Under the pieces are notes generated by a model. The model made no database searches. It was not told the DNA's origin and saw nothing but the letters and a program-made list of their open reading frames with translations. Source: Paenibacillus sp. FSL R5-0517 (lineage in GTDB: Bacteria; Bacillota; Bacilli; Paenibacillales; Paenibacillaceae). Taken from it: 64,000 bases of DNA. Location: contig NZ_CP150235.1 of the NCBI RefSeq assembly GCF_037974355.1, positions 434,001 through 498,000 of the forward strand. Reading direction: 5' to 3'. Of this stretch, positions 43,310 to 52,164 are shown piece after piece (position 1 is the stretch's first letter; each line of letters opens with the position of its first letter). The position numbers and the translations under genes were made by a program.

Positions 43310-44068
43310 TTATCGCTTCTGTGGCCGCCAGCGCACGAGCAGCTTCTCCAGCAACGCGATGAGCAGGAAGAGCAGCAAGCTGAGCGCGACAATAATCATG
43401 ATTGCCACGAATAAGCGATCTGTGCGATAAGCTGATTTTTGCAGCATCATATAATAACCAATACCCTTGTCTGCACCAATCCATTCGGCAATGATGGCAC
43501 CCATCACGCTATAGGTAGCGGCAATTTTGACACCGGAGAACACGGAGGGCAGGGCATGGGGTAGTTCCAGCTTCCAGAAGATATGGTGACGTTTCGCACC
43601 AGCCATGCGCATATAGTTCATCATCGCTGCATCGGTACGAGTCAAGCCGTCCATCGCAGCTACCGCAACGGGGAAAAAGCAGACTAGTATGATCGTAATC
43701 AGCTTAGGCAACAACCCGAATCCGAACCAGATTAACAGGAGCGGCGCGAGCGCGATGGTCGGGATATTTTGACTAAGAATAAGTAAAGGATACAGGGCTG
43801 ACTTGAGAAAAGGAACTAAATGCAGCACCATTGCAATCAGTAATCCAACCGCTGTGCCGGCCGCGAATCCGATCAGGGTTAACTGAATGGTTGCGGAGGC
43901 ATGCATGCCAAGCCGATCAGCCTGGGATGCCGCTTCGCGGGCGATATCGGACGGTGCTGGCAGCATCCATTTCTCGATATGGAATAGGGAGACGGCTCCC
44001 TGCCATATCGCTATAAAGAGAATAACCGCCACGAAGGGCGGCCATACACTTTTGAAATAAGCATTCAT
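43310..44068 (-). CDS. ABC transporter permease for thiamine precursor (ThiX-like)
   Basis: Permease of 252 residues with about six spans. The conserved loop after RTDAAMMNYMRMAGAKRHHI corresponds to the EAA region of the SsuC/ThiX class (LELPHALPSVFSGVKIAAT, near 150-175). The ATG shares its first base with the stop of the YkoF-type gene (TAATG), so the two are translationally coupled. Its operon position under the TPP riboswitch supports the thiamine-precursor role. Confidence 0.9.
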   Translation of the reverse strand: MNAYFKSVWPPFVAVILFIAIWQGAVSLFHIEKWMLPAPSDIAREAASQADRLGMHASATIQLTLIGFAAGTAVGLLIAMVLHLVPFLKSALYPLLILSQNIPTIALAPLLLIWFGFGLLPKLITIILVCFFPVAVAAMDGLTRTDAAMMNYMRMAGAKRHHIFWKLELPHALPSVFSGVKIAATYSVMGAIIAEWIGADKGIGYYMMLQKSAYRTDRLFVAIMIIVALSLLLFLLIALLEKLLVRWRPQKR

Positions 44069-44358
44069 TAGCGGTACTTCTCCGTCAGGGTATCCATGCT
44101 GAAGCCAGTAGGGCTATGGGCGATTTTGATCTGAGAGATGATGCTTGGGCTGCCAGCCTCGACGAGTACTTCGTGCATTTTGCGGACAACCTCCAGCAGT
44201 TCCTCCAGTTCCCCCTCCATCGTGGTGTCGAGCGGGTTCACCTGATATTTCAGACCAGACTGTTGAATAACTTCAATGGCGCGATCTACATAAGGATAAG
44301 AGTTCTCGCCATTTGGCGTTTTCGGAATAACCTGAATGCTAAGTAATGTGCTTGCCAT
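44068..44358 (-). CDS. Thiamine-binding protein, MTH1187/YkoF family (DUF77)
   Basis: Small protein of 96 residues; GGAGCCGTGATCTC precedes the ATG at 44358. It matches the MTH1187/YkoF ferredoxin-like fold: LLSIQVIPKT, then YPYVDRAIEVIQQSGLKYQV, NPLDTTMEGELEELL and the ending with KIAHSP. B. subtilis YkoF binds thiamine or HMP. Here it is the second gene of the operon after the binding protein, and is coupled to the permease. It may act as a cytoplasmic acceptor or sensor of the imported pyrimidine; that role is inferred. Confidence 0.88.
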   Translation of the reverse strand: MASTLLSIQVIPKTPNGENSYPYVDRAIEVIQQSGLKYQVNPLDTTMEGELEELLEVVRKMHEVLVEAGSPSIISQIKIAHSPTGFSMDTLTEKYR

Positions 44359-44404
44359 GAGAGATCACGGCTCCTTTCGTGATAAATTGCATGAATTGAA
44401 CCAG

Positions 44405-44592
44405 GTTTACACTTATCACTCCGATTGCAGTACCCTCTTCCGATCACTGTTATCTCCGGATTTCTTTAATGAATTCTAATGGAGGAAATCCGGGGATAGC
44501 ATATGCTTCCGAAGGAGCTTTCTTTCAGAAAGCTTTTAGGTGAGCGCTTCGCTTCTTCAGATGGGTTCTGCACTCTTCGTTCTTGTGTAAAA
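44405..44592 (-). repeat. R2 repeat copy 3 (188 bp, with extra hairpin module)
   Basis: Bounded by GTTTACAC (44405) and GTGTAAAA (44585). Minus-strand sense gives AGCTTTCTGAAAGAAAGCT plus CTTCGGAAGCAT, the same extra module as copy 2, then the central hairpin (TATCCCCGGATTT ... AAATCCGGAGATAA). It lies between the binding-protein gene and the rest of the thiamine-precursor operon, in the operon's sense. Confidence 0.85.
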
Positions 44593-44612
44593 AAGTTAAA
44601 CTTAAGCAATTT

Positions 44613-45653
44613 TTATTGGGGTAAAAACGCGTTCGTATATGCTTTGCTCACGTCGACCTGTTCATCCAGCAGTTTTTTGCTAAACATCCAGTCGGTGTAG
44701 TTCTGCCATACTTCCTGTTTCTGTTCTCCCCAGCGCAGGGCGTCATCCGTGTACTTCGGACTCAGCCATTTCTGGCTTGCCAGTACCAGGTCTTTATCCA
44801 GATCAGGTACGGCCTTGATCAGAATATTCGCTGCGTCTTCGGGATGATCAATTGCGTATTGATATCCTTCTGAAGTGGCTTTCAGGAATGCTTTCACCAA
44901 CTCAGGATCGTTCTGAATCGTCTGCTCGTTCGTAACGAGAACAGGCGTGTAGTAATCCAGTGCATCTGAATAATCCTTCACATATAACATGTCGATCGGT
45001 TCCCCGCGCAGTTCAGCTTCAATCCCCGTCCAGGCGTAGAAAATCCATGCGAAATCAATATCCCGTTTCACTGCGGTGAAAAAGTCGGCATCACCCATGT
45101 TAATGTTTTTCACTTTGGATACGTCGGCGCCTTCGCCTTCCATAATGGATTGCATCACGGCTTCTTCCACAGGCGAACCCCAACCACCATAGGTTTTCCC
45201 TTCAAAATCTTTCGGTGATTTGATATTCCGATCCGCCGGAGCAGCGAACCCGGATGTATTATGCTGAATAACTGCTGCGATGGAGACGAGTGGAACCCCT
45301 TGTGTACGGGCTTGAGTTACACTTTCCTGATAACTTACGCCAAATGGCACTTCATTGGAAGCAACCATCGTATCGGCGCCGCCGGCACCTGGCTGAACAA
45401 TCTCCACATTCAAGCCTTCGGCCTTATAAAAACCTTGATCTACGGCCGCATACAAGCCGGTATGATTCGTATTTGGTGTCCAGTCGAGCACCACTTTAAC
45501 ATCCTTGAGGGCTGCGTTGTCACCTTCATTGCTGCTCTCCGTATTCGTGCTGCCGTTCTGTTCAGCCGGGGCAGCTTCTTTACCGCCACATGCGGCCACA
45601 GTCACCAGTAGTACACATAAGAGCAACAGTCCCATTGTTTTACGCCATTTCAT
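44613..45653 (-). CDS. ABC transporter substrate-binding lipoprotein for thiamine precursor (ThiY/NMT1-like)
   Basis: Binding lipoprotein of 346 residues from ATG 45653 (GGAGAG upstream); longer readings run into the riboswitch. The lipobox is TVAACG with Cys22. The NMT1 fold is shown by VVLDWTPNTNHTGLYAAVDQ and by the following GFYKAEGLNVEIVQPGAGGA region (end VEIVQPGAGG), a pyrimidine-binding pattern shared with ThiY. It is the first gene after the TPP riboswitch, so its level should fall when thiamine pyrophosphate is high. Confidence 0.93.
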   Translation of the reverse strand: MKWRKTMGLLLLCVLLVTVAACGGKEAAPAEQNGSTNTESSNEGDNAALKDVKVVLDWTPNTNHTGLYAAVDQGFYKAEGLNVEIVQPGAGGADTMVASNEVPFGVSYQESVTQARTQGVPLVSIAAVIQHNTSGFAAPADRNIKSPKDFEGKTYGGWGSPVEEAVMQSIMEGEGADVSKVKNINMGDADFFTAVKRDIDFAWIFYAWTGIEAELRGEPIDMLYVKDYSDALDYYTPVLVTNEQTIQNDPELVKAFLKATSEGYQYAIDHPEDAANILIKAVPDLDKDLVLASQKWLSPKYTDDALRWGEQKQEVWQNYTDWMFSKKLLDEQVDVSKAYTNAFLPQ

Positions 45654-45802
45654 CTGTGATTCTCTCCTTCGGTATGTCCGGCCAGTGGCACGGGTACTCC
45701 TTGGCTTCATATCCAAGCTTCTTGCATAAATCGGCAGATTTATACCAGCTATGATCCGGATAACGTCACTTTTTTTAGCTCTCTGGCTATATAAAAGAAC
45801 AT

Positions 45803-45832
45803 TAAAAAAAGCGCCCCGTAATCCGGGACGCG
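45803..45832 (-). terminator. Riboswitch-controlled terminator
   Basis: On the minus strand GCGTCCCG and CGGGGCGC form an 8-bp stem followed by TTTTTTT. It lies between the TPP aptamer and the ThiY-like start, as the expression platform. Confidence 0.9.
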
Positions 45833-45883
45833 TGCAGGCGTTAGAGAGGTGGCGTTCAGCCATAGGGCTGTGCCATTTCGATA

Positions 45884-45980
45884 TACTCCGATTCCTACGC
45901 TGGCATGATCCAGATCAGGTCTAAGGGTTAGTATCTTGGTGGGATACACTCTCAGCCGGCCAATTCCGACTCCCCTGGGA
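45884..45980 (-). ncRNA. TPP riboswitch (THI element)
   Basis: Minus-strand sense shows the hallmark aptamer parts in order: GGGGAGTC, GGCTGAGAG, ACCC, then GACCTGATCTGG and ATGCCAGCGTAGGAA. A terminator follows 50 bases downstream, so TPP binding should stop transcription of the transporter operon. Confidence 0.97.
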
Positions 45981-46230
45981 AACTATGAAGTTACGGGCAT
46001 TACTAGGTGTAATTATAGGCCAGAGGCCCAGTCGTGTCCAGTCAGGAACTGGATGGGAACGGATTTCCGGTCATCGTCTATTTGCTTCTAAGCCGCTTCG
46101 GTGATTAGTTTTTGATCGTTTGGCCTTGAGCCGAGCAGCTTGATTCATTTAAACAACATAATTTAGGTACAAAAGGAGATAGTACTGCTATACCAATAAA
46201 TACTTTTACATAAAAATGGGGGAGTACTGA

Positions 46231-47631
46231 ATGATCCTTAAAACCATAATCGCAATGATTCTGTGTTATAGTGCCTACGTTTTCTTCACAGCCTACCTTT
46301 TATTTTTGGTTCCGTCTCCATCTGCTATTGAAAATACGGATATGCAAAAATCGTTAACAAGAGGAAGTACAACAGATCGCGTAATGCTCCTGGAGGACGG
46401 CTTTCAATCGGGTCAGGTGAGAATCCAGACCATTCGAGAGGCAAAAACAAGCATCGACCTGGCCTATTACTCCATTCAAAAAGGAAAAACATCTCAGCTT
46501 TTTTTTGCTGCTTTATTCGATGCGGCTGATCGGGGTGTTCAAGTTCGAATCATTTTAGACGGGATTTTTCACAGCATGCGCGGAGAATTGCGTGATATTC
46601 CAGATGCCATTGCAGCTCATCCCAATGTCGAATTAAGATATTATGAACCACTCCACCTATTTATGCCATGGACATGGCATAATCGTCTGCATGACAAGAT
46701 CCTTCTTGTCGACAACACATATGGAATCATTGGCGGCCAAAATATTGGTGATAAATATATGGCATTGCAACCCCCAAAAGACTATGTTTTTGATCGGGAT
46801 GTCCTTGTTTACAATGCAAACGATAATACGAACAGCACGGTTGTTGAAATGAAACAATATCTAGATCAGTTATGGAACCATCCATTCACCAAACCAGAAA
46901 AACATGCAAAACGTCAGCATCATGCAAAAGGGTTAAAAGAGCTGGCTCAGCTGGCTGATTTATATCAAAAAGCCCAGGCTCAGAGTGATCCTTTTGTGAA
47001 AGTGTTGCCCAAGGAATGGGTTCGAGGAGCGCTTCATTCCGACCACGTTGCTTTCATTCACAATCCAATTAAAAGGCTGTATAAAGACCCCATCATGTGG
47101 AGGACATTTGTTCATTTCGCCAATCAAGCAAAGTCGAAAGTGTACCTTCAGACGCCATATGCCATTCCTACCAAGAAAATGGAGAAAGCCGTACATCTGT
47201 CGATGAATCCAAAAGCAGAATGGGTCATGCTGACGAATTCAATCCAGCAGACCCCTAACCCTTTGGCTTTCGCGGGATACTTAAGCTCTAAGGAACGGTT
47301 GCTTGATACCAGTCTGGCCGTATATGAATACGAAGGCCCTTATTCCATACACGGCAAATCATTTGTCATGGATGATTACCTCAGCATGGTTGGTTCGTAT
47401 AATCTTGATCCCAGATCTGCCTTCCTAAATACCGAATCCGCTGTGGTCATTTACGGTTCTGCATTCGCCAACGAACTAACAGAGGCTATGGATATCAAAC
47501 GTGCACATAGTACACTTGCGGTTAAAGATGAACATCCAGCAGAATCTACGAATCAGAAAGGCTCTATTTTCAAACGAATAGCAATCACAGCGTTATCCAA
47601 ACTGTCTTTTCTCTGGAAATTTATGTTGTAG
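46231..47631 (+). CDS. Phospholipase D-like protein (cardiolipin synthase family)
   Basis: Membrane-anchored PLD-superfamily enzyme of 466 residues; GGGGGAG lies 7 bases before the ATG. One N-terminal membrane span (about 2-24) is followed by two PLD domains with complete HKD motifs: His154-x-Lys156-x4-Asp161 (HDKILLVD) and His374-x-Lys376-x4-Asp381 (HGKSFVMD). Cardiolipin synthases normally have two spans and slightly longer proteins, so phosphatidyl transfer or phospholipid hydrolysis are both possible. The gene is visibly more A/T-rich than its neighbours, as is the next one. Confidence 0.87.
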   Translation: MILKTIIAMILCYSAYVFFTAYLLFLVPSPSAIENTDMQKSLTRGSTTDRVMLLEDGFQSGQVRIQTIREAKTSIDLAYYSIQKGKTSQLFFAALFDAADRGVQVRIILDGIFHSMRGELRDIPDAIAAHPNVELRYYEPLHLFMPWTWHNRLHDKILLVDNTYGIIGGQNIGDKYMALQPPKDYVFDRDVLVYNANDNTNSTVVEMKQYLDQLWNHPFTKPEKHAKRQHHAKGLKELAQLADLYQKAQAQSDPFVKVLPKEWVRGALHSDHVAFIHNPIKRLYKDPIMWRTFVHFANQAKSKVYLQTPYAIPTKKMEKAVHLSMNPKAEWVMLTNSIQQTPNPLAFAGYLSSKERLLDTSLAVYEYEGPYSIHGKSFVMDDYLSMVGSYNLDPRSAFLNTESAVVIYGSAFANELTEAMDIKRAHSTLAVKDEHPAESTNQKGSIFKRIAITALSKLSFLWKFML

Positions 47632-47771
47632 AAAAAATCGTATTCTCTTGAGCTTAACTTTTTCTCCGGTTTATCAAAACTTGAAAATCAGATTTGTTCA
47701 CGGAATGTTCACTTATGTAGTGGGAGTCATCATCTCTATAATTACGAAGGTAAACAGAGAGGATGAGAGAA

Positions 47772-48272
47772 TTGCCAACGAGCAAGAAGGAACAAATTAT
47801 TTTCGGCTTAATGATGTGTACAGGAATGGTCCTGGTGATGATGACTTTCAATTTGTGGCACACTGGGATACTTGGCAAGTTGTCCCCGCTTGAGATCCTG
47901 TTTCAATTCCTATTGTGTTTTGTCATCGCTTTTCTGGTAGAGTCCTTCATTGTTGGCCCAGTAGCGAGAAAAATTGCATTTTCCTTACCTTTTGACAAGT
48001 CCAACAAGATTCTTGGTGTGCTGGTCATGTCATTTTTTATGGTGATTGGCATGGTCCTGATCATGTCTTTGTACGGAATGATTTCAGCGTATCTTGCGGA
48101 CCAATTAAATGTGGTATCCGTACTTGGTACGTACCTGCATACAATCGCTCGTAATTTCAGTCTGGCACTTCCATATCAGTTGATCATTCTAGGGCCGCTC
48201 GTACGATATGTATTCGGTAAATTCATCAAGAGCAACGGGCATATAATGCCTACTGTTAACAAAAGTGTGTAA
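47772..48272 (+). CDS. DUF2798 family membrane protein
   Basis: Protein of about 166 residues with four spans, in two repeated halves. I favour TTG 47772 as start (AGAGAGGATGAG 8 bases upstream), giving MPTSKKEQIIFGLMMC, which matches the usual DUF2798 opening; ATG 47763 is too near that site. The two DUF2798 motifs are IIFGLMMCTGMVLVMMTFN and, in the second half, GVLVMSFFMVIGMVLIMSLY. Function is unknown. It follows the PLD gene by 140 bases and shares its A/T-rich composition. Confidence 0.85.
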   Translation: MPTSKKEQIIFGLMMCTGMVLVMMTFNLWHTGILGKLSPLEILFQFLLCFVIAFLVESFIVGPVARKIAFSLPFDKSNKILGVLVMSFFMVIGMVLIMSLYGMISAYLADQLNVVSVLGTYLHTIARNFSLALPYQLIILGPLVRYVFGKFIKSNGHIMPTVNKSV

Positions 48273-48325
48273 TTCCGATGGCCTTAAAGTATTTCCTGGG
48301 CAATCTTGTGCAAATGAATAGATCG

Positions 48326-48517
48326 TAACGAATCGAGAACACTTTATTAAGTCGGTTCTTGGGGAATGAAAAATCTAACGAATCTCAGCGGCGTTAATAT
48401 GCAAAAAAATGCAACAAGACCTTGATTTGAAGCTGCTTATCTACAATAACTTCTCTAAGGTTCGTTAGATTTCGAACATACAGAAATGGAGCGGAATAGC
48501 GTGTGCTGGGTTCGTAA
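48326..48517. repeat. R1 repeat copy C: four spaced nonamers in an imperfect palindrome
   Basis: TAACGAATC at 48326 and at 48376, GGTTCGTTA at 48459 and GGTTCGTAA (one change) at 48509. Spacings are 50, 83 and 50 bp. It fills the gap between the convergent DUF2798 and MFS genes, ending 21 bases before the MFS terminator. Confidence 0.85.
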
Positions 48518-48537
48518 AAAACAGAGTAACGCTACCA

Positions 48538-48572
48538 AAAATGTCTACCGTCAAGTCATGACAGTAGACATT
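48538..48572 (-). terminator. Intrinsic terminator of the MFS gene
   Basis: AATGTCTAC and GTAGACATT pair, with further pairing near the loop, and TTTTT follows on the minus strand. Confidence 0.82.
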
Positions 48573-48631
48573 TCGATTTCTTTAATAGGTAATTCTGATT
48601 CTATCGCTCTGGACTGTATCACCCATAGCTG

Positions 48632-49867
48632 TTAAGTCGCTGGATCGACCAAATGTTTGTTCTGCCACTGGTACGTGATCACGCTAATGACAAGCAGGCC
48701 AACTGCAAAGATAGCAAGCATCCATGCGGATTGATTAACCGCCAGATGATCAAGACTCCATCCCGTGGTCAAAGGCAAAATGGCACCGCCAACCCCACCT
48801 GAGGCAATCAAAATGCTAGGTGTGGATTCTTCGGTTCCAGGCAGCAGTTTACTGGCGAAGACTAGGGCAATCGAGAAAATGCCTGACATGGCAAGTCCGA
48901 GTAGCAAGATGATGAGAAACGCAGACCAGATTTGGTCTGTAAATGGAAACACCATTAACAAAAGCACAGATGCAAGACAACTGTACAGCACATAGACGCG
49001 GTACTGGAATTTCTCTGCGATATATCCCGCGAAGAGTCGTCCTACAGACATGGCAATCCAGAAGCAGGTGACACTAAGCGCTGCTCCGGCTTCCTTCATG
49101 TTCATTTTCTCAATCAGGATCGCTGGCATGAAGTTTGCAAGGCTCATCTCAGTGCCAACATAAAGGAAGAAGAACAGGACGAACAGAACCAGAAGAGTCA
49201 GGTTGCGTCCACGATAGGTTGGGCCGGGTATACGGGTATCTGCGGAATGCGGTTCACCTGATGCACTGGCAGTGTGAGTGTGTCTCGAAGCATCGGCTGG
49301 CTTCCGTCGCTCCAGAACCTTGTCCAGCTCACCGAATGATCCTTTCGCCCAGAAAGCAAAGGTCAGCGCTGCGCAGATCGCAACAACGAGAAAGGATAAA
49401 CGCCAGTATCCGGCAGCAATCAGACCGCTGGCCATGAGCGGCATGACCATCGCTCCGATCCCGAATAACACTTCCAGTCGGCTCATGGCAACAGCAGTAT
49501 TGTCTTTGATTGCAGCGATGATAATGGTGCCAATGACAGCTTCAACCATTCCGAATCCGAAACCGGCAGCGGGTGCGATGACGTACATCCAGCCCCATGG
49601 CGGCAACAGCATGTAGGATAATTCTGCGATACAGAGCAATGCTGTTGCGATTAACAGGCCTCCCCTTTTACCAAAGCGTCGGTTCAGCCACGGAGATAAC
49701 AATACACCGCCCAGGAATCCGGCAAATTGAGCGAAGATCAATGTCCCGCCCTGGCTATAATCTTTGCCGTAATGTTCCAGTGCAACGGGCAGAATGGAAC
49801 CAAGCACAACGTGGGCAAGTCCAATGAGGAAATAGGAGAGACACCCGATCCAAAGTAATTTTTTCAT
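48632..49867 (-). CDS. MFS transporter
   Basis: Secondary transporter of 411 residues with 12 spans; AAGGAG precedes the ATG at 49867. The MFS motif A in loop 2-3 is seen as LNRRFGKRGGLLI. A charged central loop (about 185-215, HTHTASASGEPHSADTR) separates the two six-span halves. The overall pattern is like sugar/efflux MFS proteins of the FucP/YfkF kind, but the substrate is not readable. It is monocistronic and divergent from serS. Confidence 0.88.
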   Translation of the reverse strand: MKKLLWIGCLSYFLIGLAHVVLGSILPVALEHYGKDYSQGGTLIFAQFAGFLGGVLLSPWLNRRFGKRGGLLIATALLCIAELSYMLLPPWGWMYVIAPAAGFGFGMVEAVIGTIIIAAIKDNTAVAMSRLEVLFGIGAMVMPLMASGLIAAGYWRLSFLVVAICAALTFAFWAKGSFGELDKVLERRKPADASRHTHTASASGEPHSADTRIPGPTYRGRNLTLLVLFVLFFFLYVGTEMSLANFMPAILIEKMNMKEAGAALSVTCFWIAMSVGRLFAGYIAEKFQYRVYVLYSCLASVLLLMVFPFTDQIWSAFLIILLLGLAMSGIFSIALVFASKLLPGTEESTPSILIASGGVGGAILPLTTGWSLDHLAVNQSAWMLAIFAVGLLVISVITYQWQNKHLVDPAT

Positions 49868-49989
49868 AAAGAACTCCTTCTACATATATACATAAATTGA
49901 GGATCACAATAAAGCGCAACCATGAAGACAAAGTCTATCATAACAGGACAGGTTACGTTGTGCCATGAATTCCTGATCGATACAAAAGG

Positions 49990-50019
49990 TTGCAATCTGG
50001 TCTATCGTTCGTATATACT
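49990..50019 (+). promoter_or_regulatory. serS sigma-A promoter
   Basis: TTGCAA (49990-49995) and TATACT (50014-50019), spacing 18. Transcription would start near 50027, just ahead of the T-box leader. Confidence 0.7.
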
Positions 50020-50026
50020 GAGACAC

Positions 50027-50225
50027 AACAATTACAGATCGGACCATGCCGTTGATGAGCATCCAACTCGGAGGCGTTTTCGCCAGGGGAGCGATATTTC
50101 CCCAAGTTAACCGGAACCGCCCGTTATCGCGGACCAAGAGGCTGGAAGCAGGATATCCTGATTCAGCAAGTTGGGTGGCACCGCGAGCAGAGCGCTCCTC
50201 GTCCCAAGGGATGAGGGCGCTCTTT
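50027..50225 (+). ncRNA. T-box leader of serS
   Basis: The invariant T-box sequence GGGTGGCACCGCG is at 50173-50185, followed by the terminator stem AGAGCGCTCCTCGTCCC with GGGATGAGGGCGCTCT and TTTGTATTTTT. Uncharged tRNA-Ser would favour the antiterminator. The specifier codon in stem I could not be fixed by eye. Confidence 0.93.
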
Positions 50226-50255
50226 GTATTTTTACAGCCAAAGGAGACGGTGACC

Positions 50256-51554
50256 ATGTTGGAAATGAAGTGGATTCGGGCACACGCAGAAGAGGTTCAG
50301 GCGGCAGCAGACGGGAAAAAAATCAAGATTAACATTCGCACATTGCTGGAGCGGGATGAGGAACGCAGAGCACTTTTGCAGGAATCGGAAGAAGGGCGCA
50401 GATTACGCAATACGTTATCCGCAGACATCGGCAGACTCATGCAAGCCGGGAATCGGGAAGAGGCCGATGGTTTGCGGGCGCAGGTGAAACAGATCAATGA
50501 ACAGTTGGAACAGGTGGAAGCGAAGCTCGCCCCTGTGCAGGAGGAAGTAACCAGGCTGCAATGGCTGGTACCTAATATCGTATCCCCGGATACCCCGAAA
50601 GGCACGTCGGATGAGGATAATGTGGAATTGCGACGTGTGGGAGAGGTTCCAACGTTCGAGTATACCACCAAAGATCACGTGGAACTTGGGGAGTTGCATG
50701 ATCTGATCGATATTCCCCGTGGCGTTAAGATTGGTGGTACAAGAAGCTATGTATTGAACGGCGCTGGCCTGTTATTACATCGGGCAGTACAGCAACTGGC
50801 GCTGGATCTGTTGCTGAAGCACGGCTTTACACCAATGGAGGTTCCGCTGATGGTCAGGGAGGATGCGCTGGTGAACACCGGATTCTTCCCAACGGGTCGG
50901 GATCAGGTCTACGAACTCGAAGGGGAGAACAAGTGGCTGGTGGGGACTTCTGAAGTGCCGCTTGTCTCGTATTATGCGGATGAGATTGTCGATGTGAAGG
51001 AGCCGGTGAAGCTGGCCGCGGTATCGACGTGTTTCCGTAGTGAGGTTGGCTCCGGCGGACGTGATGTACGCGGATTGTACCGTGTGCATCAGTTTGCCAA
51101 AGTCGAGCAGGTCATTCTCTGTGCCCCTGATGCGGAAGAATCGGAGCGCATGCTGCAAGAGATTACGGGACACGCTGAGGAATTGCTGCAATTACTTGAA
51201 CTGCCGTATCGTGTTGTCGCCGTGTGCACCGGAGATATGTCGCAGAAAACGTACAAACAGTATGACATCGAGACCTGGATGCCGAGCCGTGGTGCATATG
51301 GGGAAACCCATTCGTCGTCGAATCTGCATGATTTTCAGGCTCGCCGTTCGAATATTCGTTGCCTGGATGCCGAGGGTAAGTTGGCCTATTGTCACACGCT
51401 GAATAATACGGCGGTGGCATCGCCGCGTATCCTGATTCCGTTGCTTGAGAATCATCAGCAAGAGGATGGAAGCATTCGCATTCCGGTAGCCCTGCGGCCC
51501 TATATGGGAGGCGTGGAGAGCTTGATTTTGCCAGAGCAGGATGAAGTGAAGTAG
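50256..51554 (+). CDS. serS: Seryl-tRNA synthetase
   Basis: Class II synthetase of 432 residues. ATG 50256 has AAAGGAG 8 bases upstream; upstream in-frame codons belong to the T-box RNA. The N-terminal coiled-coil arm (residues about 25-105, Glu/Arg/Leu-rich) binds tRNA-Ser. Motif 2 is TCFRSEVGSGGRDVRG and motif 3 is IPVALRPYMGG, both intact, and the Ser-specific VGTSEVPLVSYY is present. It charges tRNA-Ser. Regulation is by the preceding T-box. A terminator follows. Confidence 0.97.
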   Translation: MLEMKWIRAHAEEVQAAADGKKIKINIRTLLERDEERRALLQESEEGRRLRNTLSADIGRLMQAGNREEADGLRAQVKQINEQLEQVEAKLAPVQEEVTRLQWLVPNIVSPDTPKGTSDEDNVELRRVGEVPTFEYTTKDHVELGELHDLIDIPRGVKIGGTRSYVLNGAGLLLHRAVQQLALDLLLKHGFTPMEVPLMVREDALVNTGFFPTGRDQVYELEGENKWLVGTSEVPLVSYYADEIVDVKEPVKLAAVSTCFRSEVGSGGRDVRGLYRVHQFAKVEQVILCAPDAEESERMLQEITGHAEELLQLLELPYRVVAVCTGDMSQKTYKQYDIETWMPSRGAYGETHSSSNLHDFQARRSNIRCLDAEGKLAYCHTLNNTAVASPRILIPLLENHQQEDGSIRIPVALRPYMGGVESLILPEQDEVK

Positions 51555-51584
51555 AGAGGTTATGTGACGCTTTAGGCACTAGAA

Positions 51585-51634
51585 GAGGGGATGTTCCACA
51601 CGTCTTGTAAAATGACGAGGGACATCCCCTTTTA
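51585..51634 (+). terminator. Intrinsic terminator of serS
   Basis: AGGGGATGT and ACATCCCCTT pair across a long loop that has an inner CGTCTTG/TGACG pairing, followed by TTTT. Confidence 0.82.
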
Positions 51635-51780
51635 AGCGGTACCATTTTTTAATCAATCCATCCCCTAAAATTTTGTGCCAAATTTAACTGATCTGTTAAT
51701 GCTCGGACCTAAGATATAGCTTACTTTCTTGATCACTAAATTTCTTCGTTTATGTAAGTAGATAAAATTATTTTAAAATG

Positions 51781-51984
51781 TTAACGCAGCTTCCATTCAC
51801 GCTCGTTAATGATTTCAATTTGTCCAGATTCAAGGGCCTTTTTGAAACGATTGCGGGCTGTTTTCATCAATAGAACCATTTCGTCTTCAGGACGAATCAT
51901 GGTGGATGTCGAAGTGACGATAGCTTTCATACGTTTACGATTATTTTTAGGTGAAACCATATCAAGCAAATTCTTTTCGATCAT
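51781..51984 (-). CDS. Small basic hypothetical protein (67 residues)
   Basis: ATG 51984 has GGGGGTGGG about 7 bases upstream; an in-frame upstream start lacks one. The product is basic and helical (SPKNNRKRMKAIV, then DEMVLLMKTARNRFKKALE, ending NEREWKLR), without membrane or signal segments. No family recognised. Its region is more A/T-rich than the flanks. It is divergent from the Ig-like protein gene. Confidence 0.55.
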   Translation of the reverse strand: MIEKNLLDMVSPKNNRKRMKAIVTSTSTMIRPEDEMVLLMKTARNRFKKALESGQIEIINEREWKLR

Positions 51985-52164
51985 ACATATCCCACCCCCA
52001 TCTTTTAGGTTTATTAAAACAGTATTACGCGACCTTCCCATATTATACAATGAAAATCATGAATTGTTCCAAGACTCCCACTTGCGTTATTCAACTTTAT
52101 GCCAATCATATCCGATATAATATAATAGAAGTAAAATATTGGATTATGGGAGATGGAGATAGAA

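Noticed and set aside
45654..45863. In-frame extension of the ThiY-like protein into the riboswitch region
   Set aside because: It would place 70 basic residues before a complete lipoprotein signal, and the region is the terminator and aptamer.
46000..46230. Gap before the PLD gene examined for a second riboswitch
   Set aside because: No conserved aptamer parts or terminator were found. The TPP element lies on the other strand.
50046..50255. In-frame N-terminal extension of seryl-tRNA synthetase
   Set aside because: These codons lie in the T-box RNA. A good ribosome site precedes ATG 50256, which gives the normal N-terminus.
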